Part shown: positions 11,916-24,571 of the stretch, piece by piece
Layout of the letters: each line of letters starts with the position of its first letter
Position numbering within the stretch: position 1 is the stretch's first letter
Assembly: GCA_016806645.1 (NCBI GenBank)
Contig: JACSYO010001856.1
Coordinates: forward strand, 2,501 to 66,500
DNA length: 64,000 bases
Origin: Ophiodon elongatus
Lineage: Eukaryota; Chordata; Actinopteri; Perciformes; Hexagrammidae
Reading direction: 5' to 3'
Position numbers and translations under genes: made by a program
The notes under the pieces: generated by a model
Database searches by the model: none
What the model was told of the DNA's origin: nothing
Seen by the model: the letters and a program-made list of their open reading frames with translations, nothing else

Positions 11916-13829
11916 TACATTTGTTGTCTATCTTTAACCATAACATGTCTATACTTCATTTGCCGCACTCAGAAAGTCAAGAAATAATCAATTGAAGAGC
12001 ATTGTCACTGAAAGTAAGAGTTTTGTGGAATCATCAATGTTCCGTTTTGGCAAATGAGTGTGAAAAACATCACTTATGTTTCCACATCACTTCTTATTCT
12101 GAGGTAGAACTAAAAACAGAAGTGAAATTGTAATTGTACAGCACAGGGCACAAGGACAGATACATAAACTGGGTGCTGGATGTTCCACAGGGACTTGAAA
12201 CAACATATATTCTTTTGGTCTGATTTTGCGTCTCTCGTCTTTTAATTATTTTAGAAGCACAGCTTTGATGAAAGCATCTTTTGCACCATTTTCTTGTGTG
12301 TCTGTGCACTTGTACCCACAAATAAGATACTTACCATTGTCCTTGACAAGGACTGAAGGCTTTGCCAGAATGATGAGGGATGGGGGAGGAGCAGGAGGAG
12401 GAGAGCAATGGCAGTAAAAACACGGCTGAGCACCTGCCCACAAAAGATGTCTGCCAGCTAATAAAGCAACTCTACAGCTCGTTGCTGCCTCATAAATCCT
12501 TCTGTCTCTGCTGTAGGCTTTACAACGACAGGTCTCACTGTGCACGAAGATATAAATGAAAAGTTTGACTCGTTTTTCAGAAATGGCCGTCTTTAATTTG
12601 CTTTGTAAAAGATTAACAGTGAATTTATGAGTTGTGCGCTAATGCAGATTCTGCTAGTTTTACCAGGCTTACTGATTTGATCGCACGCTCACAGTAACAG
12701 TGCTTCGACATGTCGAGAGAATTTCCTTCGTATGATTTGTTAAATCTCGCTTTCACAATTCAGCCAAGCAAAAACAAGCCACTACCCTGAAATAATGACT
12801 GAGCTGCTCAAAATGGTCAGTTCTCTCATGAGTTGCACACATCCTGCTCACCCAACCCAACTGGGCCACAGGCATGTTAAATTCGAAAACTCAAGTGTCT
12901 TCAAATGGTTGTTGGCAATGAAAATTAATGGCAGCTGACGACAATAAAGCCTTATTACACCGTAAAATCTCCATTTTGGCTTGAATTACCTTCAGGGACC
13001 AGTTTTTATGTAATTTTATATTTGGGTCTGTGTCCTGGTCAGAATCTGAGCAGGTTACTCAATTATGACGTTGAGCTGGTTGGTATAGAAAGTAAAAATC
13101 GAATATCACATTTCATTCTCCTTAGTGGCTTGTTTCAGGACAAGCTGTTTGACAGAATACTTTTACAAGGAAGAAGAACTAACCAGCCAGCAGAGTGAGT
13201 GAGTGTGTGTGTGTGAGAGTGGGTATGCCTTCAAAACACTTGTATATGTATTTATTGGTTAACAGCTTTTACCAATTAATGGTATTCCATATGCTGCACA
13301 GAAAGGGAACATTTTGATTGTGTTTTTACATGTCATGTACACATAATTGACCTGAGGCATGTAGGATTTGTAGGATGTTTTCATAATTTTTTCTGTAATT
13401 GTGTGCCAGACGAATGAAGTTTGATAATACACTTAGACCTGAAAAGCTTAGACATTGGCACAAAAGAACTGAAAAGTTCCTTTTATTAACTGGTTTTATC
13501 CTGATGCTGCCCATCTAATAAAACCTGAAAAAACATAAAAAAAAACAGACATGAAATTACATTTTGTATAATTATTATTTTCATTCAAATGCAAATAATG
13601 AACTCATCCTGAATGATGAGTGCTTTTAGTATTATTTTGCTAATGGATCAAGTAATGCAGTTATGACCCTTACTTGTGTCACAGAGAAAAGATCCCTGTT
13701 TCATTTCTGCCATGAAAAAAGGTTCACTGTTAATGCTTTAGTGATCTGGAACAATATAGCGTAGCTCTTTTGTGTAATATAAAATGGAACTTCTCAAATA
13801 TGGTAGCCATCACTCCAAACGTTCTCATC
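11916..13829. other. Non-coding stretch
   Basis: No gene called. On the minus strand, an 18-base segment (12355-12338) sits between a pyrimidine-rich tract ending in CAG and a consensus donor, GTAAGTAT; it is discussed as a possible microexon. The minus frame at 12246-12545 (99 codons) spans it but has no known domain. A short interrupted GT run lies near 13199-13216. The remainder is AT-rich and unremarkable. Confidence 0.5.
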
Positions 13830-14290
13830 CCAATTCACGACATACTGACGCTCCCAACTTGTCACATACTAGCGGCGGGTCAGATCCCTTGGCATCACTT
13901 TTTAATACACTGTGTAGCCTAGCACACCATTACAGTCGAAATAAACACACTATTAACATTGTGAATTAAAACAAAAACACTTGCTTAGGTTTAGGCAACA
14001 AAACCACCAAGTTACTTTTGGGAAAAACACCATGATTGGGCTCAAAATATGCTTATAAACTAAATAAAATGTAAACAACGTACAGAAAATACATAACTTT
14101 AAAATAACTCAGCAACACAACACACAGCACTGGTCTTGAGTACCCGTCTCCTGGCTGAAAGTCTTTGTTTGACCGATGAACGTCCCAGAGCATTTTCTCT
14201 GAGCGTCTAATATGGACAGATGATTTACGTTGCAGTTTGGTGAAAGTCCGCTGTGTCTCATGCAGATGCTAAAGGGTGCCTTGTGCGCCT
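13830..14290. repeat. Dispersed fish repeat, copy 1
   Basis: Carries 'gcttaggtttaggcaacaaa' followed by 'accaccaagttacttttggg', a core I recognise from a very abundant fish dispersed repeat. A diverged partner lies at 53990-54190; both share 'ttacagtcg', then 'ttaacattgt' with 'aaacaaaaa', then 'ggcaac', then a block reading aaaacaccatg here and aaaacatcatgg there. No protein-coding capacity and no clear terminal repeats. The class (SINE or DNA element) is not resolved from the sequence. Confidence 0.7.
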
Positions 14291-14589
14291 GTAGCACACC
14301 CTGAGGGCCGTGTTGGTATTTGACACCCTGGGAATGAGCAAAGGCTGGTACTCCACTATTTTTCTACATAGCAAATAGTTGTTTGCTGATATATTAATGC
14401 TTTGAATCCTGTCTATTTCACCTATAAGTTTAGGATAGGTCGTCAGGCAGTGAGTCTTGCGAAAGTTAACACACTTTTGTGCAAAACTAAGTTCACCATA
14501 TAGACACCACCTGTATGTTGACTGTGAGTATAAGCCGGCCATTGGCCGCACATTTCAGCCGGCATTCTCCTGCCTTTCCGCTATCTTTT

Positions 14590-14747
14590 TTGGAAGGACA
14601 CTGTTGCTGCATCCGGTGTATAGTGCCGCCCAAGACGATTGTAATTGGTCAGAGCATTTCTTCCCCCATTCCAGAATGATAATGTATGACCTTTCTTAAG
14701 CACATGGTACGCAGCGCTGTGGAGATAGGTCTGGATAGCAAGACTAA
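14590..14747. repeat. Dispersed fish repeat
   Basis: Contains 'gccgcccaagacgattgtaa', then 'cagcgctgtggagataggtc', then 'tggatagcaagac', three blocks that occur in this order in a fish dispersed repeat I recognise. The sequence is short and non-coding and has a small hairpin around the cagcgctg palindrome. No target duplication is visible. Confidence 0.65.
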
Positions 14748-16757
14748 TCCCAAAGTAACACTGCCCATGATGAATGTACTTCTTTTATAGTTGCCTGTAA
14801 AAGCACAGTTTGGGGATTTCTTGATCATCAGGTGGTTCAGGCAGCTGTGAGTAGATGAGCTGAACAGAAGCCAGGACAATAACATTTACACATTAATCGT
14901 TCCTATGGGGGAAAATGTCTTGTGACAGCGGAGGTGGGGAGAGCACAGATGCAGAATACTGAACAGATGAGCACAAATATAGACTAAGAGAGCCCATAGT
15001 TTCAACAAAAGAATAATAATCAGTAAAACACATCTGGATCTTCTACTAAACAGTTTTGAGTTGGTTTTGAGATCGAAGAAGACGCGTGCACATGTGCAAT
15101 CTTCACCAAAATATGCAGATACTATGCAGTATTGTAATGAAATATGCATATGCCATAAGAATAAATGCATTTTATTATATTATTCAAGTGCTTCAGAATC
15201 AAGTTGGATTTGAGGTTATTTATGAAGCTTATTATACACACAGTCAGCAAGGAGTGGAAGTTTCCCATTAAGATTGAATGACATAACGGTGTTAAAACAC
15301 CCAGAACCATAATATTAAATCAACAATGACATAATTTTTTATTCAGTAGCAGGCAGGAAGCATTTTTTCAGCCAAGAGGTAATCTAGCAGTTTCTCACTC
15401 CTTTCTACACATTCAGGGATAAGAGATTGTAAATGCACACCTTAGCCTCACCAGCTAATTGTAGGTTTTAAGATTCAGGGTTCAATATTCAGTTTAGTTG
15501 ATTGAAAGTCACCCAATATGTGCTGTCTAGACATGTCAGAAATCCAAAGCGTTTGTGGTGGTTCTAATTTGATCATCCGACCAGCACTTTTTAGAGAGTT
15601 TGCTTGCCCCTTACGAGTTATTCTGACTTCCAAACTTCTATATATTTATTATGTTACCAGTTGAGTCAATTTTCCTCAACAGCTTTCAAGTGATTTGCAC
15701 TCAGATGTCAAAATCTATCAATCCTTTTTTTTTTTTTATCCTATCCTATTAAATGTGTTTTGTAAAATGTTGAGGGGGAAAGTGGGAATAGAGAACAGAC
15801 ATGTATTTTGTGAGACCTAGCCTAAACTTAACCATATCAATACGGAAACATAATCATGTGTATTCAACACCTCGTAGGGTACTATGTAGCACAAAGCAAT
15901 GAAAAAGAGGCAAAAGTTGTCAAAGTGAGTGTAGAGGGGGAGAGGTGACGTCCCAGGACCAAATAATCCGTCTGGGGAAATGCTGGGGTGAGCGGGTAGT
16001 AGACAGACAGCTCCTAACTGTCACAGAGTAGCCGTGGAGGTCTTTCTCAGTCAAAATCAAAAGATAGCAGAGACGTGGAAGACACATGCAAGTGGAAGAT
16101 GCCTCTGATGTGGTTTCCGATGAACTTTTCTGTCTCTGACGAAGCAGAGTTGACGCTTGTGTGAGCTGATGAGATGCCAGCAGCGTCTCGTGTGATGACC
16201 CCTCTGTCCACTTGTGGCTCTTGGGTTTCTTTGAATCTCAGTCAGGGGAGATGAGGATGCTGTGTAGTGCCAATCATTGCCACGGCAAGAGATTTGAGGC
16301 ATCATGGTTTTAATAAACTAGAGCTAGGGGTGACGATTTGCCTCTTTAATTATATATATTTTTTTATGTTACTGGTGTGTGATTATTTTTTGGGTTAATT
16401 TAAGGGTGGGTTCAACTGAATATTTTAGTTTTACCAGATTCTTGGGCATTCATTTGGTCTTAAACAATAAATTCCGACTCTTGATCTTTAAGTGCTAAGT
16501 CATAAGGAGAATAAGGACAAAGGGATCATAATAACATTACACAAAATGTACACACATTTTTTTCATGTTTCTTATGAAACACCTGATGCATTTACGTCAC
16601 ATGGGCCTCTAAAAATCCTTTGTTCCAAGATCTAAGATTATCTGAAAGTAAAAATCATTGGTTGAACTCTTCACCTGGGTCATAAAATATATATATGGTT
16701 TCGTTTTAATCCATGAACAGGCAAAACACTTCCAAGGATCAAAGATCTAAACTGTCC
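14748..16757. other. Non-coding stretch
   Basis: No gene called. A 13-base T run lies near 15726-15738. At 15920-16310 the DNA is more GC-rich and non-repetitive, with an 82-codon minus-strand frame (16057-16305) lacking any recognisable domain. Elsewhere it is AT-rich. Confidence 0.5.
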
Positions 16758-16985
16758 CTAAAAGGCTGCAACAATTAGTTATTGAATCAATAAATCAATC
16801 GGCAGAAAATTAATCTGGAATAAATTAGATTATTGATCATTTTATTCAGTAATTTTCAAGCAAAAATGGTAAACCGTCTTTTGTTCTCACATATTTACCA
16901 TGATGATTTGTTTTATATATTGTACATTTAATATAGTTAGGTTCAGGCGGTTGGTCAGAGAAAAAAAAAACAAGCAATAAATAAG
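16758..16985. repeat. Partial hAT-type non-autonomous element (AATCGATTAA family)
   Basis: Begins 'aggctgcaacaattagttat', runs through degenerate ATCAAT/ATTAAT sequence, then 'ttttcaagcaaaaatgg', and ends near 'ggcggttggtcagag'. This order matches the first half of the common fish element whose ends read 'gggctgcaacgattagtcg'-like. Only one end is present, so the copy is truncated. The hAT assignment is from memory of the family; no target duplication can be shown. Confidence 0.65.
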
Positions 16986-18944
16986 TCAGCTTGAACTGCG
17001 GGAAAGTATTTCATTATGTTCTGTTTTTTTATGAACTTTGCAATTAATAATAAAAAAAATATATTTACAATTGAATCTGCAGTGAAAATAATCATTACCG
17101 ACAAGTCTTGCATCTACGTGGAAACATCTGGGTTCATCTTAATACTACTAAAACCTTTAGTATGTAAACCTGTAGTATTTGCTCTTCACACTGCGCAGAA
17201 GAACCAATGGGGGATTTCAGGATTTCTCTCAACTGGCCCATATATGAATCACTGCGTTCAGGGAGCACACAGAGCCCATTATCTTCTCTCTGGAGGAAAG
17301 CCCTGTCAAACAGCCACTTTGACTAAAACAGAGAGAAAGAGTCATCAAACGATTACAGAGGATTTCTTCTCATTAATCAACTCTGTATGATCTGCCTTAC
17401 TTTTTTATATGTTCAATACAATTAAAGGCTTAAAACAGTTCAAAAACACAAAGTACACAGAGCCGATGGGTTGTTTACATTGTTCTTTTAAGCACAGCAA
17501 CAGTTGGCCTACTGTAGTTATTACTTAGAAGCATTTTGTCCAGCTTCACTTTACAGTGCATAAATCCCAAGTGTGCTGAATTTGTTTTATCAAATGGAGA
17601 GTTGGTGCCAGGATAACATCTGCAAGGGAGTCATCCTCACATACAACCCTTTATCTTGAATAGATGTGTATTTGTCTTGGGGTAAATCCTTTGTTCTCAA
17701 AGGTGAGAAAATCCGAAATTTTAATTGCATGGCATGTCAATATTAAGAATCCTGCACTGAACTAGAGCACTTTGGAGTTGGGTTAAATGGGGTTTGGGGT
17801 TTTTTCACATTACGACAAGAACCTTTTCACAAGTTGTCTTTCAGTTGCCTTAATAAGATTGACTTCTAAAATCTATAACATTATTACCTCCTTGAAAGCG
17901 TAAAGTGTTGCGAGCTTAAGTGCTTAAACAGACACTTCTCTCCCACGTTGTGTCAATAGCTTGTAAGGAAACATCACAGACTGAGGTTCAAAATGTCAAG
18001 GCATCACTTGAAGCTATATTTTGGCTTTGTAGTGACCCTGCTGTCAGTTGTCACTCAATAGTCGAAAAATTTGCCCTCATTTAATAAAAACTTTAAAATC
18101 CTTTGTGTAGTATAATCTCCAATTCTCCTCAAAGGTAATTCTCCGCGAGTATGACATTCATCCTTAAGTTTCATTTTGTGCACGCTCTTCCCACACTATG
18201 GTTAAACCCTTTTCAGAAAAGCCAAAACAGGAGGTTTTTTTTAGATTGAGCCGCACTAGTGAACTCCCTTTTCACCTAAACAGCTTCAGCAAATTCAGCA
18301 GAAGATTTAGCCGGTAGTTTGTTTTGCTCTTGAAAATCCTCTTGAAAACCCTTTGGTTGATCCCCTGTAGTGATTGAGCAGCAGAACTGTGTCATGTATT
18401 TCTCCAGGCAAATAAGGTTGAATTTCGGGTAGTGTGATATTTAAGCCAATATGTGTACAGATTACATGTACCATAGAGCAAAAATAAAATGTAATGATCA
18501 GAGTGGGCCATATCCATATAACATATACATATCAAAATATATTTCATATATTCCTTTATTATAGTGACTGTATGTTAATGCCAATGCACTAGTGTATACT
18601 GTGAACTTTAAAAGAGCTTTGGTTTATTTATGAATGGCCAATATTATGATAATCAAAAGACTCTTTAGTGAAATCGAAATCCCAACCAAGATTCAAAAGA
18701 AGCTATGATCATTTTTTCTTTTTAATGTTTGAGATGTAATTGCATTTTTTTATCCCATTTATACCCACATTACAACTTTTGTATTCCAATTAAAATTGTG
18801 TTACTTCTTTTGGGATTTAAAATGATGCATAATAACATATATTACTCTCAGAGAGCTCGTTGAAATATTAAAGGGGTCACAAGATTAAGTACACTAAACA
18901 CAAATATAAATTTTAAATGTTAGATTTTATACTTAAAGAAGAAG

Positions 18945-18946
<2 letters not shown>
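16986..18946. other. Non-coding stretch
   Basis: AT-rich. The plus-strand frame at 17016-17390 (124 codons) is open but has no recognisable domain; its first third is K/N/I-rich, as expected of AT-rich non-coding DNA. Nothing else is seen. Confidence 0.55.

Positions 18947-18986
<40 letters not shown>
18947..18986. repeat. (GT)20 microsatellite
   Basis: An uninterrupted GT dinucleotide run of 20 units. The surrounding 74-codon frame translates it as alternating Val/Cys and is not a gene. Confidence 0.97.
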
Positions 18987-18988
<2 letters not shown>

Positions 18989-20209
18989 TTTTGTTTTAAT
19001 CACGTAGTGACAGAAATTTTAGGGTCAAGTGGTTGGTTAAAAGATTTCAGATTTGTTTCAAGTCTTGGTCTATCTCAACACAACACTCACATGCCGAGTA
19101 TGTTGAGAGAGGGATTACTTAAAGAACTGGGTAATTATTAAAACGATCAATAACTCTTTAAACATGCATACAAGTATTGCATTATGATAGGCTTGAAAAT
19201 ATCTCAACCAATCCTTGAAAGTAAGGGTAAGTAAATTCAGAAACCAGGTGATTTAGCTCAGAATTACTAAGAAGACAGGACTTCTACAAGTGCTGTGATG
19301 TCACAGGGGCTTACGTTAGTTTAGCTGTTTTCCCTAATTCTTTTACAAAATAAATGACTGAGTTATGTTGCTGCTAATATATTTTTCACATTATTTCTTA
19401 TTTTAAACCATAAAGGTAACCCCACATCTGAAGGGGCATTCACTTGTACTTCCAAACTAAAAACACTGTCTCATTAAAAAAGCACAAACCCCTCCTAAAA
19501 GGCACCTTGTGAATATTCAATTAAACTCGTAGAAATTTCGTCACCTTAAAGTCTTTTTTCTCTGCCATTTGATTAGCGTTAAGATGACTTTGCTTGCGAG
19601 TCAGTGATGAATAAAACATTTGTTTGTAGGTCCCAAACAGCAGTGGCGTGAATGTAAATCAGCATGACAATGTCACAGTTTGAATAAAAATTCATGACTA
19701 TTTCTAAGCCCATATTATGTAGCCTATATTCTAAATATACTCTATATGTGCAAAAAGTTGAAAGTATGTCATATATAATAATAATCACACGTATGCTTTA
19801 GGCAACTGTTGTCATAACAGTCAAAGTGAATTACAGTCAATGCTGCCTCTTCATTAATGTAGTTAATTAAATAAATGTATTAGGTGTAGAAGTGTTATGT
19901 GATGTATCTCCATTTCTTCAACTAAAACATGGTCAAAACTCTATCCAAAAAGTAGATTGGTTGTAACACTTCCCTTCCAACCCAAATCCCCATACAAACG
20001 CATGCACAAAATTCCCACCTATGCACACGCATCCACTCCCTTCCTTCCTTATTCCCCTCCAGAGTACCTCTCTAGTCCTCTCTCCCCAGTCGGGATTATT
20101 TACCACTACATCCAGCAGACTGAAGCTCCACAGATACTCTGCCCCGGGAATGCCTGCAGCCATGCAGCAATCAAAGCGAAGCGTCATCCTCTACCACTTG
20201 CACCCATGG
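18987..20209. other. Non-coding stretch
   Basis: AT-rich to about 19940, then C- and pyrimidine-rich on the plus strand (about 19960-20100, with ccttccttcctt near 20040), immediately before the purine-rich block that follows. No gene or transposon is recognised. Confidence 0.5.
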
Positions 20210-21030
20210 GAGCACAGGAACGAAGAGGGAAGGAGAGTAGAGGGGAAGGAGAGCGGGAGAGGACGGTTAGGGGAAGGAGAGAGGGGGGAGGGGGGGGCAG
20301 GGGGGAGATGTGAATCTGAAACCTCTGGGACTGGGGAGAGCATGAAGGAAAGAGTGGAGGGGTAAGCAAAGGAGAGATACTGGCAGCAAACACTTCTCCC
20401 CCACGTGGGCTCCTTGTGACCCACAGAGACGGAAGCGAGAAAGGAAACAAAGATGAAGAACAGATGGAGACGTAAAAGAAGAGGATTAGAGGATGGAAGA
20501 TGGATTGCAGGATGTAGAAAGGGTAAAACAGAAGATGAGATGAAGATGAGATCAACCGTATACCTATTTTAAGGCAGGATGGGAACAACGAAAAAATGAA
20601 AGAGAAGAAATAGGAAAAAGACAGGAGGGAAACGAGAGCGAGAAAGAAGAGAGTGAAAGAAAGGAAGAAGGAGGGTCAACAGTGGGCTTTAACCTCACCT
20701 GAAACCCTGCAGCTCAAGAGATGGAAGAAATGAATAGAAGGCAAAAGAGAAAGAAAGAAAGAATGATAATGGATCAGGAAAAGGTGAGGATTAGAGGAGG
20801 GAAAAGAGAGGAGGGCGAGGTTGAGGCATTAAAATTAAAAAGGTGCGGATCGTAATTTGATGGCTTGAGAGAGAGGAGATTAATAGTAGCACAATTCAGG
20901 CAAAGGTGATTTGAACTTAAAGCGAAAGGATCAGAAACTGGAAGAAAGACCAACAGAGAGAGGATGGTACATTTAATGAAACACAAAGAACCAGAGGCGC
21001 CAATAAGAAAGGAAGAGAAATAACTAAATG
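20210..21030. repeat. Long purine-biased tract with G-run core
   Basis: Over about 800 bases the plus strand is predominantly A and G (gagaaag, ggaagg and gaagatgag-type words) with only short pyrimidine interruptions, for example 20391-20425 and 20679-20715. The core at 20270-20305 holds four G runs (20270-20273, 20283-20288, 20290-20297, 20300-20305). The overlapping minus-strand frames (134, 77 and 105 codons) are Pro/Ser/Leu-rich translations of the purine tract and are not genes. Confidence 0.8.
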
Positions 21031-21278
21031 GCCCAAGAGGAAAAGACTTGTCCATCAACCTGGAAATATATGTATGTGTGTTATGTGTCATTCATTTATG
21101 CCTAATATCTAATGAAACTACTTGAGAATCCCCAAAATATATATTTACCCCAACCAAAATCTGCCAAGTTTAAATTTGGTCAGTGTCAGACGTTGTTATC
21201 AAAGTATATTTGGAGTCATTAAAAACACGAGGATTTTTTTGTATTGACTCACTTATTGACTTGCCCTCCATCACAACT

Positions 21279-21625
21279 TCCGTTTACACCTGGAATTAAC
21301 ATGCGATGTGTATCTAGATAATTAAATGCTATTCACAGGTCTTTATCTTTACACCTGATATTTATAAGTGCTCTCCTTACTTCTATTTCACCTCCACTGT
21401 GATTGAATGTTAATATGAAAATAAGCTGGATTTTAATTTTTCTCACTGTGGTCACACTGATTGCATTTATTCACATCTGGATGAGACGGACCCACAGATG
21501 TGGTCTGGCTGATCTGATCACAATGTGTTCTGCTTCTGCATATATTTACTATCATGTGATTTTAATTTTCCAGCTAAGATATCCAGATACAGAACACACA
21601 AGGTGTAAATGGGGTCTGATTTTCC
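21279..21625. repeat. Probable dispersed element with inverted-end character
   Basis: Starts 'gtttacacctggaattaaca' and ends 'aaggtgtaaatggggtctg'. TTTACACCT at the left and AGGTGTAAA at the right are perfect inverse complements. Internally there is 'gatctgatcacaatgtg'. I recall a fish element that starts with 'acacctggcattaacatg'. The plus-strand frame at 21403-21684 (93 codons) has no domain. It is probably a non-autonomous DNA element; no target duplication is resolved. Confidence 0.5.
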
Positions 21626-24249
21626 CTAAAAGCAATCCAATATACTGTATGCTCTGTCAGATCTATAATGAAAGATCCCATTGACAGGCCTAAACCACAA
21701 TCTAAATGGAAACTAAAGGGAAGCTCCAGTTTTATTGGAAAAGATTGATTTGGCAGATCTTTTCAGATAAGCATGTGGCATTACGGTATATAAGCTCTCA
21801 ATATGATTTTTATGATCTTAAGCTCCAATTATTTATTTATGCTTGTATTTGTGTAGACTGTACTGGATGCAGGTAGAGTTCTATTTTGCTAAAACTAGAG
21901 AAAGAAAAACAAAACCTTTTTTCTATATTTTCCCCTCATATGTGTATGTGGATATATTAGTCATTTAAAACAGTCAAACCCTTTGAAGCAGGGTTTCAAA
22001 TAAAGTGAAGCCACAGTGTACCGCCTCAAGCACAAGCTTTTCCCCTAATAGCTGCCAATGTAGAAAGCTCAGTCGATCCCCAATTATAACATGATGAAGT
22101 TAGTCTTTATTAATTGTCCATTAACGTAATTATCACACGCAGTAATTGCCTCTCAAAATAATGGCCAGCAAAATGGCTTAGTAGCTGGATTTGATAAGCA
22201 CAACACCTAAATTAGACCCATGATGTTTCACCTGAGTGATAAAAATGCACTGGAGAGTGATTAAACCACCGGATGAAAACGTTTTTTGAGATCATTAAAT
22301 GCTTAAACGCCACAGTTTTGCCTTTTGAAATTACAAATATGAACAAGCCCAGAAAATCAACAGATCTGTAAAAAAACATTTAAGCAAAGCAAGAGGGCTG
22401 TTGTCACCACAGTGATCATATGGGAAGATAAAGAAGGAGAGGAGGAAGAGGCTTGAAAATAAGACCAAGCTGTAAAGGAAAAGAGGAAAATGACACAACA
22501 GAGAAGAGAAAAAATGGAGAAAGTGATAGAAACAACAAAGGAGTGCAACAGATAGAGTGAACAAAAGAGAAGGGACGACGAATGAAGGGCTGTCGGGATG
22601 CCTGCTGGGCCTCCTGCGAAGTGACGGCCCGATAAACACCTGAGACTCAAATGATGATGACGGGCATCAAGAGGCAAAATGCATCCTGGCTCTTGCTCGC
22701 CTCCTCTCATCTGGTTATAATGGTAATAAACAGGAGCAAAAATGAGCTTGCCACCCGTGTGTGGTTGTCTGGGTGCGTATGTTTGCAGCATAAGTGAGCT
22801 ACCCTCTTCGGTTTGACAGGGCTATATAGATGGTGTGTGCATTGCTGGGATAAAAAGCTGATTCATTTGTGCCTCATAGAGGAGCGCATGGGTGGCCTAC
22901 TCCCTCCCATCCTGTCCCCTATCCCACTATCTTAAATCCTCTCCTTCTTTTACTCTTTGCTTTTTAAACCCACTTACTCTCTCACTTCTTAGGCTAGGCT
23001 TTTCTTTGTACCTTTTTGTTACCTCAAGAGTGATATTTACTGTATTATCAGCTTTAGTCCCACTTCACGTTTAGCTTCTATTCATCCTCGTGTTTTTTTT
23101 CTTATTCTTTTATTCCACCTTCTTTGCCAGTGCTCTTGAACATAAACACTAAATGTGAAAATGATATGATTGATAAAGATTGATTAATGCTTAAAAGGGG
23201 CCCCACCTCAACACTACAATAGACTAGTATAGAATATATTTTTTTGCAAGTATCGTAATGCAGTCAGGACAATTAATAAATTTGATTGAATGCCATATTC
23301 CTTGTCTGAGGACGAAAACGGAGACAAGGGCTTAACACTGTTTGAGTTTGATTAAGTCTCATGGAGTGTTGACAGAGACAGACAGCAGAAAGAGTGGATG
23401 TATCAACTGTTAGCAATGTGTGTGTTTGTCTAACAAGAGTGTGTGGCTTCAGCAAGTTATGTTTGCTTTCCCTGAAAGCCATTTCTGTGTGAAATGTGGT
23501 TGGTTTTTGTAGGGGGGTGTGCACATTATGATCTGGCAATGTGAGAGCAAAAACGTGACAATACCACAAACTACACTAAGTCTGTTGGGCAACGACTGTT
23601 GTTAAGGGCTGCTCAATTATCAGTAAATACTTAACGAATTTAAAGTTTTTCTTGTTAAAACATAGAACATACTGTAGATTGGATTTTGGAGCTTTGGGCA
23701 CAGCTATCAGGTTGGGATGGGCCCATAATTGGCCGGCAACATACTGTAACTGTAAGATTAAACAACATCGCATTGGATCTGGGCCTGTATCAGCAAGATT
23801 TGGGGATTAGCCTACAAGCAAGAAGCTGGTTGACCTTGATTATTTATAATGAGCTGTATATTAATGGCCCTGAAATTCAGACAGGGTCCCTGACAGTCAT
23901 CGCTGCAATGGACCTCAGTTTAACACAAAATCCCATCATTGCAACTCAATAAAAGGTGAGTTATTGAGTTTTTATATTGTAAAAAAAGATTTATATAAAA
24001 AATATGCCCTCTACCGTAAATTGAGGCCATTGTTCTTTGTTGCCATATGTTGGATTGGATGTTGAGTTGGGAGTGAGTTGTTGACCCCATCAGTGTCTTG
24101 GTCATATGTCAGAGCAGTGAAGAGGGAACTGAGCCTGAAAGCAAGACTCTCAGTTTACCAGCTTGTCTATTTTTAATCATCACCTGTGTTCATGACCTCT
24201 GGGTAAAGACTGAAATAAGGGGATTAGAAATAAGTGGCTGAATTCAGCC
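21626..24249. other. Non-coding stretch; possible conserved element at 22040-22330
   Basis: At 22040-22330 the DNA is non-repetitive and dense in TAAT/ATTA cores, including 'tattaattgtccattaacg' and gtaattatc, which is typical of conserved developmental enhancers but proves nothing by itself. At 22425-22600 the plus strand is purine-rich; the minus frames of 102 and 144 codons there are its shadows. At 22900-23130 the plus strand is pyrimidine-rich. A plus frame at 23686-23952 (88 codons) is open and not obviously low-complexity, but it has no recognisable domain. Confidence 0.5.
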
Positions 24250-24530
24250 TTTCTTGCAGTTTGTCTGGGCTCACCCTCAGGGACAGGGCGAGAAGATGGT
24301 CTTTCACATTGGGGAGCTAGTTCAGGCATCTGATCAGGATGCCTTCTGGGTATGTCTTACCAGGGCGAGAACCGAGGACTGATCCAGTACAAAGTCGTAG
24401 CCCGACATATCCAATCTGGCTTGGGAACACCTCAGGATACTAGCTAGAGGACCTGGATAAGAAGAAGGACATCCATTACCTGGACCCAAATAACTTACTT
24501 GAGACGGACATGGCATCATAAGACATAGCA
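24250..24530 (+). mobile_element. Non-LTR retrotransposon ORF fragment (3' coding end)
   Basis: The order 'gtctgggctcaccctcaggg', 'acagggcgagaagatgg', 'ggcatctgatcaggatgcc' and 'ggcttgggaacacctcagga' reproduces the 3' end of a LINE ORF that is widespread in fish. In that family it encodes a C-terminal tail of the form (R)WLGHLxRMP...RPRTRWRDY...LAWERLG. Here the frame is broken by stops and indels, so this is a dead fragment. The assignment to an RTE-like clade is tentative. It ends about 40 bases before the hAT element that follows; no tail repeat is preserved between them. Confidence 0.8.
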
Positions 24531-24571
24531 AATATTATTAGGAGGCCGTATAAAGTCTTGCATGTGTGTCT

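Noticed and set aside
20184..20588. Pro/Ser-rich 134-codon minus-strand frame
   Set aside because: Shadow of the purine-rich plus strand; no domain.
22331..22791. 102- and 144-codon minus-strand frames with hydrophobic runs
   Set aside because: Phe/Leu/Ser content comes from a purine-rich plus strand, not from membrane segments.
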